NCBI GenBank assembly: GCA_017459075.1
Contig: JAFUDQ010000017.1
Coordinates: 1 to 64,000 of the forward strand
DNA length: 64,000 nucleotides
Origin: Bacteroidales bacterium
GTDB lineage: Bacteria > Bacteroidota > Bacteroidia > Bacteroidales > UBA932
Direction: 5' to 3'
Within the stretch, counting starts at the first letter, position 1; each line of letters begins with the position of its first letter. The notes below the pieces were generated by a model that saw only the letters and a program-made list of their open reading frames with translations, ran no database searches and was not told the origin of the DNA. Both the position numbers and the translations under genes were made by a program. Shown piece after piece: positions 16,780-24,939 of the stretch.

Positions 16780-18858
16780 TTAATTTACGTGATAAGATAT
16801 TCCAAGAGAATCGTAATAAGGATATTCGAAGTCGTGGATGACGGAGAAGAAGCGGTCGAAGCCTTCCATGAATTCCGGAGCATCGGGGGTGGTGGTTCCT
16901 TCCCATGCCGGACGGGCGTTCCATCCGCGCTCAAACAGACCCAGGGCCTTGGGGAAGAGATAGTAGGTTACGTGGTCAAAACTGCGTAGGGTCTCTGTCC
17001 AAAGCTGGCCGGAAACTCCAATGATAAACGGCTTCCCTGCGGCCTCCAAGGCGGTTTTTCCTGCATCGGCTTTTGAAATATCCTTCATCTTGCCGTGGTC
17101 GTCCCACCTGACGGAGCGGTAAATATTGTAAGGCAGGAAGGAGTAGCTGCGGCGCTCGTCAACAAAGCCGGCCCAAGAGTGACCACGCTCAAGCTTACTG
17201 TCATTGTAAGCCATGTCGTAATAGAGGTTGGAAGAATTGGACAGCACAACAGGAACCCCGTCGTTGGCAAACCTGTAGGCCAGCTCCTCGCGGCCGCGGG
17301 AAACAGCCCAGAAACTGGTAAACATAAGATTCTTCTTCAGTCTCTCATAGGTCGCAGGTTCCAAGTGCTGGGCAACTTCCTGCCAGCCGGCCACCTTTAC
17401 ACCCTTTGCCTCCGCAATATCAAGAACGCGGTTGATGTAATAATCCTTCAGCCAGCCGATATCGGTTTTGCCGTTTGCCTCCATCAGCGCCTTGCAAGCA
17501 GGGGAGTCCTTCCACGCCCCGTCTGGCACTTCGTCCCCGCCCACATGAATGGCCTCCAGCGGCACTCCTGCCTCTTTATAAAGGCCGATGATGCCGTCAA
17601 ACACCTTTTCAATGAAGTTGTAGGTCGTGCCCAGTGCAACGTTAAGAGCATTGTCCGTATAATCCTGAACGGATACATATTTTGAAAGGTCCGATGGTTC
17701 TGAAAGCAGGCAGGACGCGTCTCCGGTGCGCTGAGCGCGGATTTCCATGGCTTTTATGGCTGCCCTGGAATGCCCGGGAGTGTCAAACTCCGGGATAACC
17801 TTTATCCGCCTTGCAGCGGCGTATTTAAGAATCTCCACAAAATCAGCATGGGAATAATAACCGTTTCCGGGAGCGGAGGCATCGTCCCTTCCCAAAGTGC
17901 CGCTGTAAGTCAGCTGAAGGGCGTCAGGTTCGGAAATACTACCATCGTCATTGAGCACGGGAATGCTCCTGAAAGCACCGTATGAAGTCAGCTCCGGCAG
18001 GGCGTCAATTTCAACCCTCCAGCCCTCATCGTCTCCAAAATGAAGATGAAGATGGGAGGCTTTGTAATGGGCCATTATGTCTATAAGCTTCAGGAGATTC
18101 TCCTTTGTGGTGAAGTTGCGGCTGATGTCAAGCATTATCCCCCTGTACTGAAGGTCAGGCCAGTCTGTGACGATGGCGCAGGGGACCTCGCTTCCGCCCG
18201 CATTGCGGCGGATGTTGTCAAGGGTTACTTTCGCGTACCAGGCCCCGTCTTCGTCCGCAGCCTCTGTAACTATGGTCTGGCCAAGGGTGAGCCTGTACCA
18301 GCCTGCCGGCTGGCCAGTCACAAAGCGAACCTCTTCTTCTGTGGCTGTTGCCGGATTGAAACTGCCTTCGGCAAGTTCCACTTTCTTAAGGGCCGGAACC
18401 ATGTCGTAGGCGTAAAGTGTAACGGGTGAGTATTCAAACGAATGTATGCTTTCGCATGGCAGGAAGCTGTAGCTGGCTTCAATTGCCTCAGGCTGCCCGC
18501 CTTTTTTCTGAAGGTAGAAGGCTTCGGGGGCACGGCACTGGTTTACAAGGGCTTTTGCAGTGTAGTGCAGGACCATGGGGCCCTTGCAGGTATCGGTAAG
18601 GGGAACAACCCTGTACAATGTGCCGCTTATATGCTCAATTCTTGCGGGGGCCCCGGCTTCCATTTCCACAGGGGTGCGGAATTGTGAGAACCAGATGGTC
18701 CAGTCCGTCCCTGCCGGCGGATTCTCTATCACCATCGTATGAAGAGCCCTTGAACTTGAAGGACCGGCCTCTCCTTCTGTCCAGGTTACCTTGCAGGGAG
18801 AGGCGCAGGCGGCCAAAAAAGTCGCGCACGCGAAAAATAATAGGTATAAGCTACGCAT
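16780..18858 (-). CDS. GH20 beta-N-acetylhexosaminidase lipoprotein
   Basis: 692 residues from the ATG at 18858, which gives a lipoprotein signal M-R-S-L-Y-L-L-F-F-A ending L-A-A-C; an ATG upstream would bury it. Removes terminal beta-GlcNAc/GalNAc by substrate-assisted catalysis. Domain order: N-terminal GH20b domain (to about 240), the TIM barrel beginning M-L-D-I-S-R-N-F, H-L-H-F-G-D-D-E-G-W-R, and the catalytic pair D442-E443 in H-V-G-G-D-E-V-P. First gene of the leftward operon GH20-xylR-phosphatase-radical SAM. A leftward CATCTTTG (complement of 18893-18900) is the likely -7 element. It would process products of the two GH18 enzymes. Confidence 0.95.
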   Translation of the reverse strand: MRSLYLLFFACATFLAACASPCKVTWTEGEAGPSSSRALHTMVIENPPAGTDWTIWFSQFRTPVEMEAGAPARIEHISGTLYRVVPLTDTCKGPMVLHYTAKALVNQCRAPEAFYLQKKGGQPEAIEASYSFLPCESIHSFEYSPVTLYAYDMVPALKKVELAEGSFNPATATEEEVRFVTGQPAGWYRLTLGQTIVTEAADEDGAWYAKVTLDNIRRNAGGSEVPCAIVTDWPDLQYRGIMLDISRNFTTKENLLKLIDIMAHYKASHLHLHFGDDEGWRVEIDALPELTSYGAFRSIPVLNDDGSISEPDALQLTYSGTLGRDDASAPGNGYYSHADFVEILKYAAARRIKVIPEFDTPGHSRAAIKAMEIRAQRTGDASCLLSEPSDLSKYVSVQDYTDNALNVALGTTYNFIEKVFDGIIGLYKEAGVPLEAIHVGGDEVPDGAWKDSPACKALMEANGKTDIGWLKDYYINRVLDIAEAKGVKVAGWQEVAQHLEPATYERLKKNLMFTSFWAVSRGREELAYRFANDGVPVVLSNSSNLYYDMAYNDSKLERGHSWAGFVDERRSYSFLPYNIYRSVRWDDHGKMKDISKADAGKTALEAAGKPFIIGVSGQLWTETLRSFDHVTYYLFPKALGLFERGWNARPAWEGTTTPDAPEFMEGFDRFFSVIHDFEYPYYDSLGISYHVN

Positions 18859-18929
18859 ATGGTTAAATATCAACAGTTTATAATTCTCATGACAAAGATG
18901 CCACAAATTATTAAAACGTTAAAAATTTT

Positions 18930-18959
18930 TACGCAAATTGTACCCTTAAATACGCAAAT
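18930..18959. promoter_or_regulatory. Putative XylR operator 1 (21-bp-spaced direct repeats)
   Basis: TACGCAAA at 18930-18937 and TACGCAAAT at 18951-18959, start-to-start distance exactly 21 bases, with GTAC and TAAA in the interval. The second copy starts 36 bases before the -7 box at 18987. The same arrangement recurs at 23582-23611. It lies between the divergent GH20 and ROK operons and could serve both. Confidence 0.75.
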
Positions 18960-18986
18960 TTTCACCAAATATACACAATCTTGAAT

Positions 18987-18994
18987 TATTTTTG
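18987..18994 (+). promoter_or_regulatory. -7 promoter element of the ROK/GH2/phosphatase operon
   Basis: TATTTTTG, a full match to TAnnTTTG, 53 bases before the ROK start. No TTTG is found at -33; the operator repeat occupies the upstream side, as expected for an activator-dependent promoter. Confidence 0.6.
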
Positions 18995-19046
18995 CAACGT
19001 GGAGGTAGATTTTAACGGAAAATAAACCACAAAAACCGCAATATTT

Positions 19047-19874
19047 ATGACTATTGGAATAGACATTGGTGGCACAAATCTCAGCTTTGGCCAGGTTCGT
19101 GACGGAAAGATTTTGCAGATGTTTTCTACACCTTCTTTCCCGGCGGAGGCTACGCTGGAAGAGACTCTTGACCACCTGACTTCGCACGTCAGAAAAATCT
19201 TTACAAGAGAGACAAAAAAGATAGGCATCGGCGTCCCGTCCGTAGTGGACGTAAACAAGGGCATCGTCTATGATACCCAGAATATTCCTTCCTGGAAGGA
19301 AGTCCCGCTCAAGGAGTACATGGAAGATGTATTCCAGGTTCCGGTGGCCGTCAATAATGACGCAAACTGCTATGCCATGGGCATTTACGGCAAATATCCC
19401 GCTGCGGCAAAGCCGGAGTCCCTGGTTGCCGTAACCCTTGGAACGGGTGTGGGCATGGGTATCGTCATTGACGGAAAGCTTTACAGCGGCGTTAATTGCG
19501 GCGCAGGTGAAGTAGGCTGCCTGCCTTACAAGGATTCCATCCTTGAAGACTATTGCAGCAAGAAGTATTTCACCGGCCTGGGAACGGATGCGAAAGCCCT
19601 TGCCAAGGCTGCTGCAGAGGGCAATTCAGACGCCCTCATCGCCTTCCATGAGTTCGGAAGGCATATGGGCTTCCTTGTTTGCGCCGTGCTTTATGCCTAC
19701 GACCCCAGCCACATCGCCCTTGGAGGAGGAATAGCCAACAGCTATCCTTATTTCTGCCAGTCAATGACAGCCTTCCTCAAGGAGTATTTCCCGTACAGGA
19801 AGACCCTGGAGAAGCTCAAAGTTGACATTTTTACAGATAATGATATTCCGGTAATAGGCGCATCGTTAATATAA
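19047..19874 (+). CDS. ROK-family sugar kinase
   Basis: 275 residues. Phosphorylates a hexose or N-acetylhexosamine with ATP in the cytoplasm; given the neighbours, GlcNAc or GlcN is likely (inference). Seen: phosphate-binding loop I-G-I-D-I-G-G-T-N at the N-terminus, the catalytic Asp in N-N-D-A-N-C, and adenosine loop L-G-T-G-V-G-M-G. The usual ROK zinc motif (GHxxxxxxxxxCxCGxxGC) is absent and replaced by G-E-V-G-C-L-P-Y-K-D-S-I-L-E-D-Y-C, as in a branch common in Bacteroidota. First gene of a three-gene operon; its stop overlaps the GH2 start by one base. Confidence 0.9.
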   Translation: MTIGIDIGGTNLSFGQVRDGKILQMFSTPSFPAEATLEETLDHLTSHVRKIFTRETKKIGIGVPSVVDVNKGIVYDTQNIPSWKEVPLKEYMEDVFQVPVAVNNDANCYAMGIYGKYPAAAKPESLVAVTLGTGVGMGIVIDGKLYSGVNCGAGEVGCLPYKDSILEDYCSKKYFTGLGTDAKALAKAAAEGNSDALIAFHEFGRHMGFLVCAVLYAYDPSHIALGGGIANSYPYFCQSMTAFLKEYFPYRKTLEKLKVDIFTDNDIPVIGASLI

Positions 19875-22390
19875 TGAAAACCATGAAAAAGTGTTGTATT
19901 CTCATTATGGCAGCCATTGTGACAGCCGCCGCCTGCCAGCCGAAGGTGGTCATCCCGGTTGGCGAGCATTACAGCCTTTCAGAGAACTGGGAGTTCAGTA
20001 ACGGCACGCAGAAATGCGTTGCTGCCGTTCCTTCCACCATCGCCGGCGCCCTTTCAGAGTCCGGCTATTTTGGCAAGGACCTTATGACGGCAAAGAATTA
20101 TGCCGATGCGGACAAAACCATTTTCGATGCTCCCTGGACCTGCAAAACCGAATTCGGTGTGAAGGTTGAGGCCGGAAAGCATTATTCCCTTGACTTTGAC
20201 GGCCTTGGATATTATGCCGATATTTACCTGAACGGTACTCAGATAGCCTCCTCGGATACAACTTTCGGTGTTTTCATCAGCCGAAAGTATGATGTTACAA
20301 ACCTCCTTAAAGGGGGCAACAAATTGGAGGTTAAACTCCGCAGGGCACAGTCCGGGGACCTTAACATTGGTTTCGTGGACTGGAATCCCCGTCCCCTGGA
20401 CGAGAGCATGGGTATTGTGCGTCCTGTAAGCATCCATGCCACGGGATCTGTTTCAATCGGCGACGTTTACGTAGTGCCGGAACTTGACACAGACTCCTTT
20501 GCTTATGCAGATTTGAAACTTCGTGTGCGTTTGAATAATTTGGAGAACAAAGTAGTTAGTGGTTATGTAAAGGTTGACCTTCAGGGCTTGGGTGCAGCTT
20601 CGAGCACTATCACCCTTGCCCCTGGAGAGTCAAAGGAAGTGCTGCTGACTCCCGGGGAGATGTCCCTCCTGCACATTGAGAAGCCGCGCGTATGGTGGAG
20701 CCATGACCTTGGCAACCCTGAAATGTATTCACTTACAGCAAGTTTTGAAGAGGATGGAGTCCTGTCGGACAAAAAGACCGTGGACTTCGGAATCCGCAAG
20801 ATAGAAAGCCGCATGGTTGGCGAAAACTATCGCCAGTTCACCCTTAACGGCCGCGACATCCTTATTAAGGGTGCCGGCTGGACGGACGACATCTTCCTTC
20901 GTGATACGCCGGAAAGCATTGAGCGTCAGGTGAATTACGTCAAGGACATGAACCTTAACTGCATCCGCTTTGAAAATATCTGGGGTAAGGATGATACTGT
21001 TTACGACCTTTGCGACCGCCTCGGCCTTCTTGCCATTGTTGGCTTCAGCTGCCAGTGGGAGTGGGAGGATTACTGCGGTCTTCCTGAGGTCAAAGGCTTC
21101 GGCTGCATCAACACTCCTGAGACGGAAGACCTGGCAGTCAGGTATTTCCGTGACCAGGTAGTCCGCCTTCACAACCATCCGGCCATCATCGGCTGGATGA
21201 CGGGCAGCGACCGTATCGCCAATCCGCGCTTGGAGCCTCGTTATCTTGAGGTTTATGCGGCAGAGGACTATCGGCCTTACATAAATTCCGCAAAGAACCA
21301 GAGCAGTGAGCTCAGCGGCTGGTCGGGTTCCAAGATGGAAGGCCCTTATGACTACGTAGGCCCTGAATACTGGTATCTTGATACAAAGAACGGAGGTGCG
21401 TTCGGCTTCAATACAGAGACCGGCATCGGCCCCAATATCCCTCAGCTTGAGTCAGTCAGGAAGATGATTCCTGAGGATAAGCTCTGGCCGCTTTCAGACG
21501 TTTGGGACTATCATTGCACGGCATCATCGTCCTGCATGAATACTATGAAGACTCTCGTGAACACCGTTGAGGGCCAGTACGGCGCTGCAACCTCGCTTGA
21601 AGACTTCATGAGAAAGGCCCATGCCGTAGATTATGTGGGTACCCGCGGTATGTTCGAGGCCTTCCGCGCCTGCCTTCCCGGCACTACCGGCATCGTCCAG
21701 TGGATGCTGAATTCCGCCTGGCCGTCAATTTACTGGCAGCTTTACGACTGGTACGGTGTTCCTACGGCCGGTTATTATGGTACAAAGAAGGCCTGTGAGC
21801 CGGAGCAGCTGCTTTTCAATTACAAAGACCGCAAAGTCTATCTGGTAAGCGAAAAACTTCAGGGCCGTAGCCTTGTTGCAAGCGTCCGTATCTATGACGA
21901 ACAGTCCAACCTGATAGGGGAGGAGAAGTGCAATGCCGCTGCTGCATACCGTCAGAGCAGCCCGGTCTTCGACCTTTCAAAATATGACGGCAAGCCGCAT
22001 TTTGTGGCCCTTGAGCTTTATGACACCAACGCCAACCTTGTGGCAGACAACTTCTATGCCCTGCCGGCAAAGGACAATGTCTACGATTTCAGGAAATCCA
22101 ACTGGTACGTGACCCCCATCACAGAATACGCAGACCTTGGTTTTGTTTTCAGTGGCGATGCTGCCAAGGTTGAGCTAACTGTTTCCAAGGCCGATGGAGG
22201 CTATTCCGTGACTGTATCCAACAAGAGCGGAAAGGTTGCTCCGATGGTAATACTGAAGGCTAAGGATGCCGAAGGGAACCTTGTTGTACCGGCATTCTGG
22301 AGCGACAATTTCTTCGCACTTGCACCCGGCCAGGCCAAGACCGTAACCTGCAAATGCCAGGAGGCAGAAGTTAACATTTCAGCAGAATGA
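19874..22390 (+). CDS. GH2 glycosidase, exo-beta-D-glucosaminidase (CsxA)-like
   Basis: 838 residues with a lipoprotein signal M-K-T-M-K-K-C-C-I-L ending A-A-A-C. GH2 layout: sugar-binding jelly roll with V-P-S-T-I-A-G-A-L and Y-Y-A-D-I-Y-L-N-G, Ig-like domain, TIM barrel from about 300, and C-terminal Ig domains. The acid/base position reads M-T-G-S-D-R with Asp (D446) instead of the N-E pair of beta-mannosidases and galactosidases. The nucleophile is E515 in F-N-T-E-T-G. Asp as acid/base in a G-S-D motif is known from exo-beta-D-glucosaminidase CsxA, so removal of terminal GlcN (or a related sugar) is favoured over mannose. Overlaps both neighbours, so tightly coupled translation. Confidence 0.85.
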   Translation: MKTMKKCCILIMAAIVTAAACQPKVVIPVGEHYSLSENWEFSNGTQKCVAAVPSTIAGALSESGYFGKDLMTAKNYADADKTIFDAPWTCKTEFGVKVEAGKHYSLDFDGLGYYADIYLNGTQIASSDTTFGVFISRKYDVTNLLKGGNKLEVKLRRAQSGDLNIGFVDWNPRPLDESMGIVRPVSIHATGSVSIGDVYVVPELDTDSFAYADLKLRVRLNNLENKVVSGYVKVDLQGLGAASSTITLAPGESKEVLLTPGEMSLLHIEKPRVWWSHDLGNPEMYSLTASFEEDGVLSDKKTVDFGIRKIESRMVGENYRQFTLNGRDILIKGAGWTDDIFLRDTPESIERQVNYVKDMNLNCIRFENIWGKDDTVYDLCDRLGLLAIVGFSCQWEWEDYCGLPEVKGFGCINTPETEDLAVRYFRDQVVRLHNHPAIIGWMTGSDRIANPRLEPRYLEVYAAEDYRPYINSAKNQSSELSGWSGSKMEGPYDYVGPEYWYLDTKNGGAFGFNTETGIGPNIPQLESVRKMIPEDKLWPLSDVWDYHCTASSSCMNTMKTLVNTVEGQYGAATSLEDFMRKAHAVDYVGTRGMFEAFRACLPGTTGIVQWMLNSAWPSIYWQLYDWYGVPTAGYYGTKKACEPEQLLFNYKDRKVYLVSEKLQGRSLVASVRIYDEQSNLIGEEKCNAAAAYRQSSPVFDLSKYDGKPHFVALELYDTNANLVADNFYALPAKDNVYDFRKSNWYVTPITEYADLGFVFSGDAAKVELTVSKADGGYSVTVSNKSGKVAPMVILKAKDAEGNLVVPAFWSDNFFALAPGQAKTVTCKCQEAEVNISAE

Positions 22391-23556
22391 TCCATATGAG
22401 ACGTGTAGTATTTATAGTGTTTGCCGCCTTCCTGGGCTTTTCCGCATGGGCCCAGGAAGATCAGGGCAGGGACCTTTCAAAGTATGCCAACGACCAGTTC
22501 CGGAGCGATGACAAATACACCGTTGAGACTCCTTACGAGACGGTGACTGTAGCTCCTGTAAACCCTGAAAATGAGATTAAGAATGTCATTTTCATTATTG
22601 GCGACGGTACAGGAATGACTCAGATAAGCACCGGCTGGGTGCTTAACGGCGGCCATTTGAACCTGGACAATTTCAAAAACGTGGGCTATTCCCGTACAAC
22701 TTGTACAGATCGTCTTATCACAGATTCCAGCGCAGGCGGCACCGCCCTTGCTTGCGGGCAGAAGACAAAATACGGCTATATCGGCGTTGATGAAGAGGGT
22801 AAACCCCTCCAGAGTCTTCTTCATTATGCACAGGAAAAGGGCATGAAGACCGGTGTAACCGTGAGTTGTCGTATTAATGACGCCACTCCGGCAGACTTCG
22901 TCTGTCACTCGCTTGACAGGCATGAAGAAGCCAATATCGCCGCCCAGTATGTAGACAGCAAGGTGGACTTCCTGTGCGGCGGAGGCCGTAAATTCTGGGA
23001 TGAGCGCGAGGACGGGCGCAATCTTATAGAAGAAATGGAGTCAAGGGGATACACCTTTGTTGACTCCCGCGAGCAGCTTGCTGCCGTCGAGTCCGGCAAG
23101 GTGGTAGGCCTTTTCGCCCCGCTTGACATGCCTCCAGTACTTGACCGCGGCCCCATCCTGGAGGAGTCTGCCGTCAAGGCTATCGACCTTCTGGATAATG
23201 AGAAGGGATTTTTCCTTATGATAGAAGGCTCCCAGATTGATGACTGGGCGCATCGGAACAAAGTCGGTTATATGGCGGAAGAGTTGTTCGAGTTCGACCG
23301 GATCATCGGCAAAGTCCTCAAGTGGGCGGAGCAGGATGGCCATACCCTTGTCATAGTGACGGCTGACCATTGCACCGGAGGCCTTACCCTTGTAAAGGGT
23401 AGCGTGGAGGAGCGCACTGTAAGGGTGCATTTTTCCACAAAGGGACACAATGACATTTATGTTCCGGTGTTTGCCTACGGACCGCACTCCGAACTGTTCA
23501 ACGGACTGCATGAAAATGCCGAGATTTCCCGGATAGTCAGGTCCCTGATGCGTTGA
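22387..23556 (+). CDS. Alkaline phosphatase (PhoA family), exported
   Basis: 389 residues, with a signal peptide ending near W-A-Q; an ATG nine bases downstream (22396) is an alternative start. Two-zinc/one-magnesium phosphomonoesterase. Seen: the first metal motif F-I-I-G-D-G-T-G-M, nucleophile Ser in T-D-S-S-A-G-G-T-A-L-A, M-I-E-G-S-Q-I-D-D-W-A-H, V-T-A-D-H and a late G-H-N-D metal ligand region. Its ATG overlaps the GH2 stop by four bases (ATGA), so it belongs to the ROK/GH2 operon rather than to a phosphate-starvation unit. A glycan-linked phosphatase would make sense if the substrate or its products are phosphorylated, which is inference. Confidence 0.93.
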   Translation: MIHMRRVVFIVFAAFLGFSAWAQEDQGRDLSKYANDQFRSDDKYTVETPYETVTVAPVNPENEIKNVIFIIGDGTGMTQISTGWVLNGGHLNLDNFKNVGYSRTTCTDRLITDSSAGGTALACGQKTKYGYIGVDEEGKPLQSLLHYAQEKGMKTGVTVSCRINDATPADFVCHSLDRHEEANIAAQYVDSKVDFLCGGGRKFWDEREDGRNLIEEMESRGYTFVDSREQLAAVESGKVVGLFAPLDMPPVLDRGPILEESAVKAIDLLDNEKGFFLMIEGSQIDDWAHRNKVGYMAEELFEFDRIIGKVLKWAEQDGHTLVIVTADHCTGGLTLVKGSVEERTVRVHFSTKGHNDIYVPVFAYGPHSELFNGLHENAEISRIVRSLMR

Positions 23557-23581
23557 GGCTAATATAAATCGTTTCAAAAAA

Positions 23582-23611
23582 TACGCAAAAAGAGGTACTA
23601 AATACGCAAAT
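23582..23611. promoter_or_regulatory. Putative XylR operator 2 (21-bp-spaced direct repeats)
   Basis: TACGCAAA at 23582-23589 and TACGCAAAT at 23603-23611, again exactly 21 bases apart with GTAC and TAAA between. The second copy starts 37 bases before the -7 box at 23640, compared with 36 at the other operator. It lies in the 114-base gap before the GH18/SusCD operon. Confidence 0.75.
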
Positions 23612-23639
23612 ATGGCCTCATGTACAGGGGCAACCTTTA

Positions 23640-23647
23640 TAATTTTG
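23640..23647 (+). promoter_or_regulatory. -7 promoter element of the GH18/SusCD surface operon
   Basis: TAATTTTG, a full TAnnTTTG match, 24 bases before the GH18 start. No good -33 TTTG is seen, consistent with dependence on an activator at the upstream repeats. Confidence 0.6.
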
Positions 23648-23670
23648 TGGGAAAATAAACTATTATATCT

Positions 23671-24918
23671 ATGAAATTAAAACTGAACATCTTCACGGTT
23701 GGGGTAGCATGCATTTCGCTGATGCTTGCTTTTGCAACTCCTTCGTGCAGCAAGGGGGATACCTTTACCCTCCCTGCTCCCAAGCCTGAAAATGAAGTGA
23801 TTCCGGACGACGGAGACGACACCGGCGGCGGTGGCGGCGGAGGCGGTGGAGAAGACACCGGAACACACTGCAAGGATATCGGCCAGACCCCGGTTATCCT
23901 GGCGTATTATACAGAGAACTCCACGGCGCTCCCTGATGTGACCCTTCTGACCCACATCAATTATGCGCACGGCCGTTTCAAGAATCCTTCAACCGGTGAC
24001 GGTGGAATCGTCATCTCCGGTACCAGCCTTATGCAGAAAGTGATCGCCCTTAAAGAGGTGAATCCAAGGCTTAAGGTTATGCTGATGATTGGCGGTTGGG
24101 GCATCAAGGCCGATGGTTTCTCCATGATGGCCCGCGATGCAGACAAGCGTACGGAGTTCTGCCAGTCAGTCAAGAGCCTGCTGGATGAGTACGGCCTTGA
24201 CGGAGTTGACATCGACTGGGAGTATCCTACATATTCCGCAGAAGGAACCGGTGCATCGACGCAGGATAAGGGCAATTTCAACCTTGTGCTGAAGGAGCTC
24301 CGCGAGACCCTTGGTACGTCCAAGATTATTTCTTTCGCATCTTCTGCAAGCGCCAAGTATGTAGACTGGCCTGTAGCCATCCAGTACATTGACTATGTAA
24401 ATGTCATGACTTATGATATGGGCAATGCTCCCAATGGTCACAACTCTCCTCTGTACAGGTCTGCGAAGTTCAATCACCGCAGCTGCGATGAGAGTATAGA
24501 GCTTCATCTGGCCGCAGGTATTCCTCTTACCAGGATGAATCTTGGCGTGCCTTTCTATGGCAAGGCAGAGAAGAATCCTTCCGAGAGTTCCAAGGTTTAT
24601 GACTACGAGGTCAATTACAATGAGATGTATGACATCCTTCACAACAACTGGTACAAGAAGAGAAGCCTTGACGTGACGGGCAAGAACAACCGTGCCTGGG
24701 ACGATGTCGCCAAGGTTCCCTTCCTTACGGACAATCTTGGCCGCAACCTTCTTTCTTACGATGACCCCGAGTCCGTCAGCTGGAAGGGCCGTTATGTTGT
24801 GGAGAAGAAACTCCTCGGAGCTATGTTCTGGGAGTATCGCCACGATGACAGCAATCAGTCCCTGCTGAAAGCCCTCGTGAGCGCCGTCTATGGCAAGAAT
24901 ACAGTTATGGATGAATAA
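23671..24918 (+). CDS. GH18 endo-acting glycosidase, surface lipoprotein (first copy)
   Basis: 415 residues. Lipoprotein signal ending T-P-S-C, then an acidic linker and a run of nine glycines before the catalytic domain. GH18 enzymes (chitinases and endo-beta-N-acetylglucosaminidases) cut beta-1,4 GlcNAc links with retention. The motif D-G-V-D-I-D-W-E-Y-P carries D177, D180, D182 and the proton donor E184. Other GH18 marks: K-V-M-L-M-I-G-G-W-G and the late V-N-V-M-T-Y-D. Lipidation and linker suggest outward display on the outer membrane. First gene of the long PUL operon; a related GH18 is its last gene. Chitin chain versus N-glycan core cannot be settled from sequence. Confidence 0.93.
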   Translation: MKLKLNIFTVGVACISLMLAFATPSCSKGDTFTLPAPKPENEVIPDDGDDTGGGGGGGGGEDTGTHCKDIGQTPVILAYYTENSTALPDVTLLTHINYAHGRFKNPSTGDGGIVISGTSLMQKVIALKEVNPRLKVMLMIGGWGIKADGFSMMARDADKRTEFCQSVKSLLDEYGLDGVDIDWEYPTYSAEGTGASTQDKGNFNLVLKELRETLGTSKIISFASSASAKYVDWPVAIQYIDYVNVMTYDMGNAPNGHNSPLYRSAKFNHRSCDESIELHLAAGIPLTRMNLGVPFYGKAEKNPSESSKVYDYEVNYNEMYDILHNNWYKKRSLDVTGKNNRAWDDVAKVPFLTDNLGRNLLSYDDPESVSWKGRYVVEKKLLGAMFWEYRHDDSNQSLLKALVSAVYGKNTVMDE

Positions 24919-24939
24919 ATTAATTAATACTAACACTTT

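Noticed and set aside
19047-19874. Assigning this ROK protein as glucokinase, or as a NagC-type repressor
   Set aside because: It lacks the zinc-finger motif typical of glucokinases and has no DNA-binding domain; only the general kinase role is supportable.
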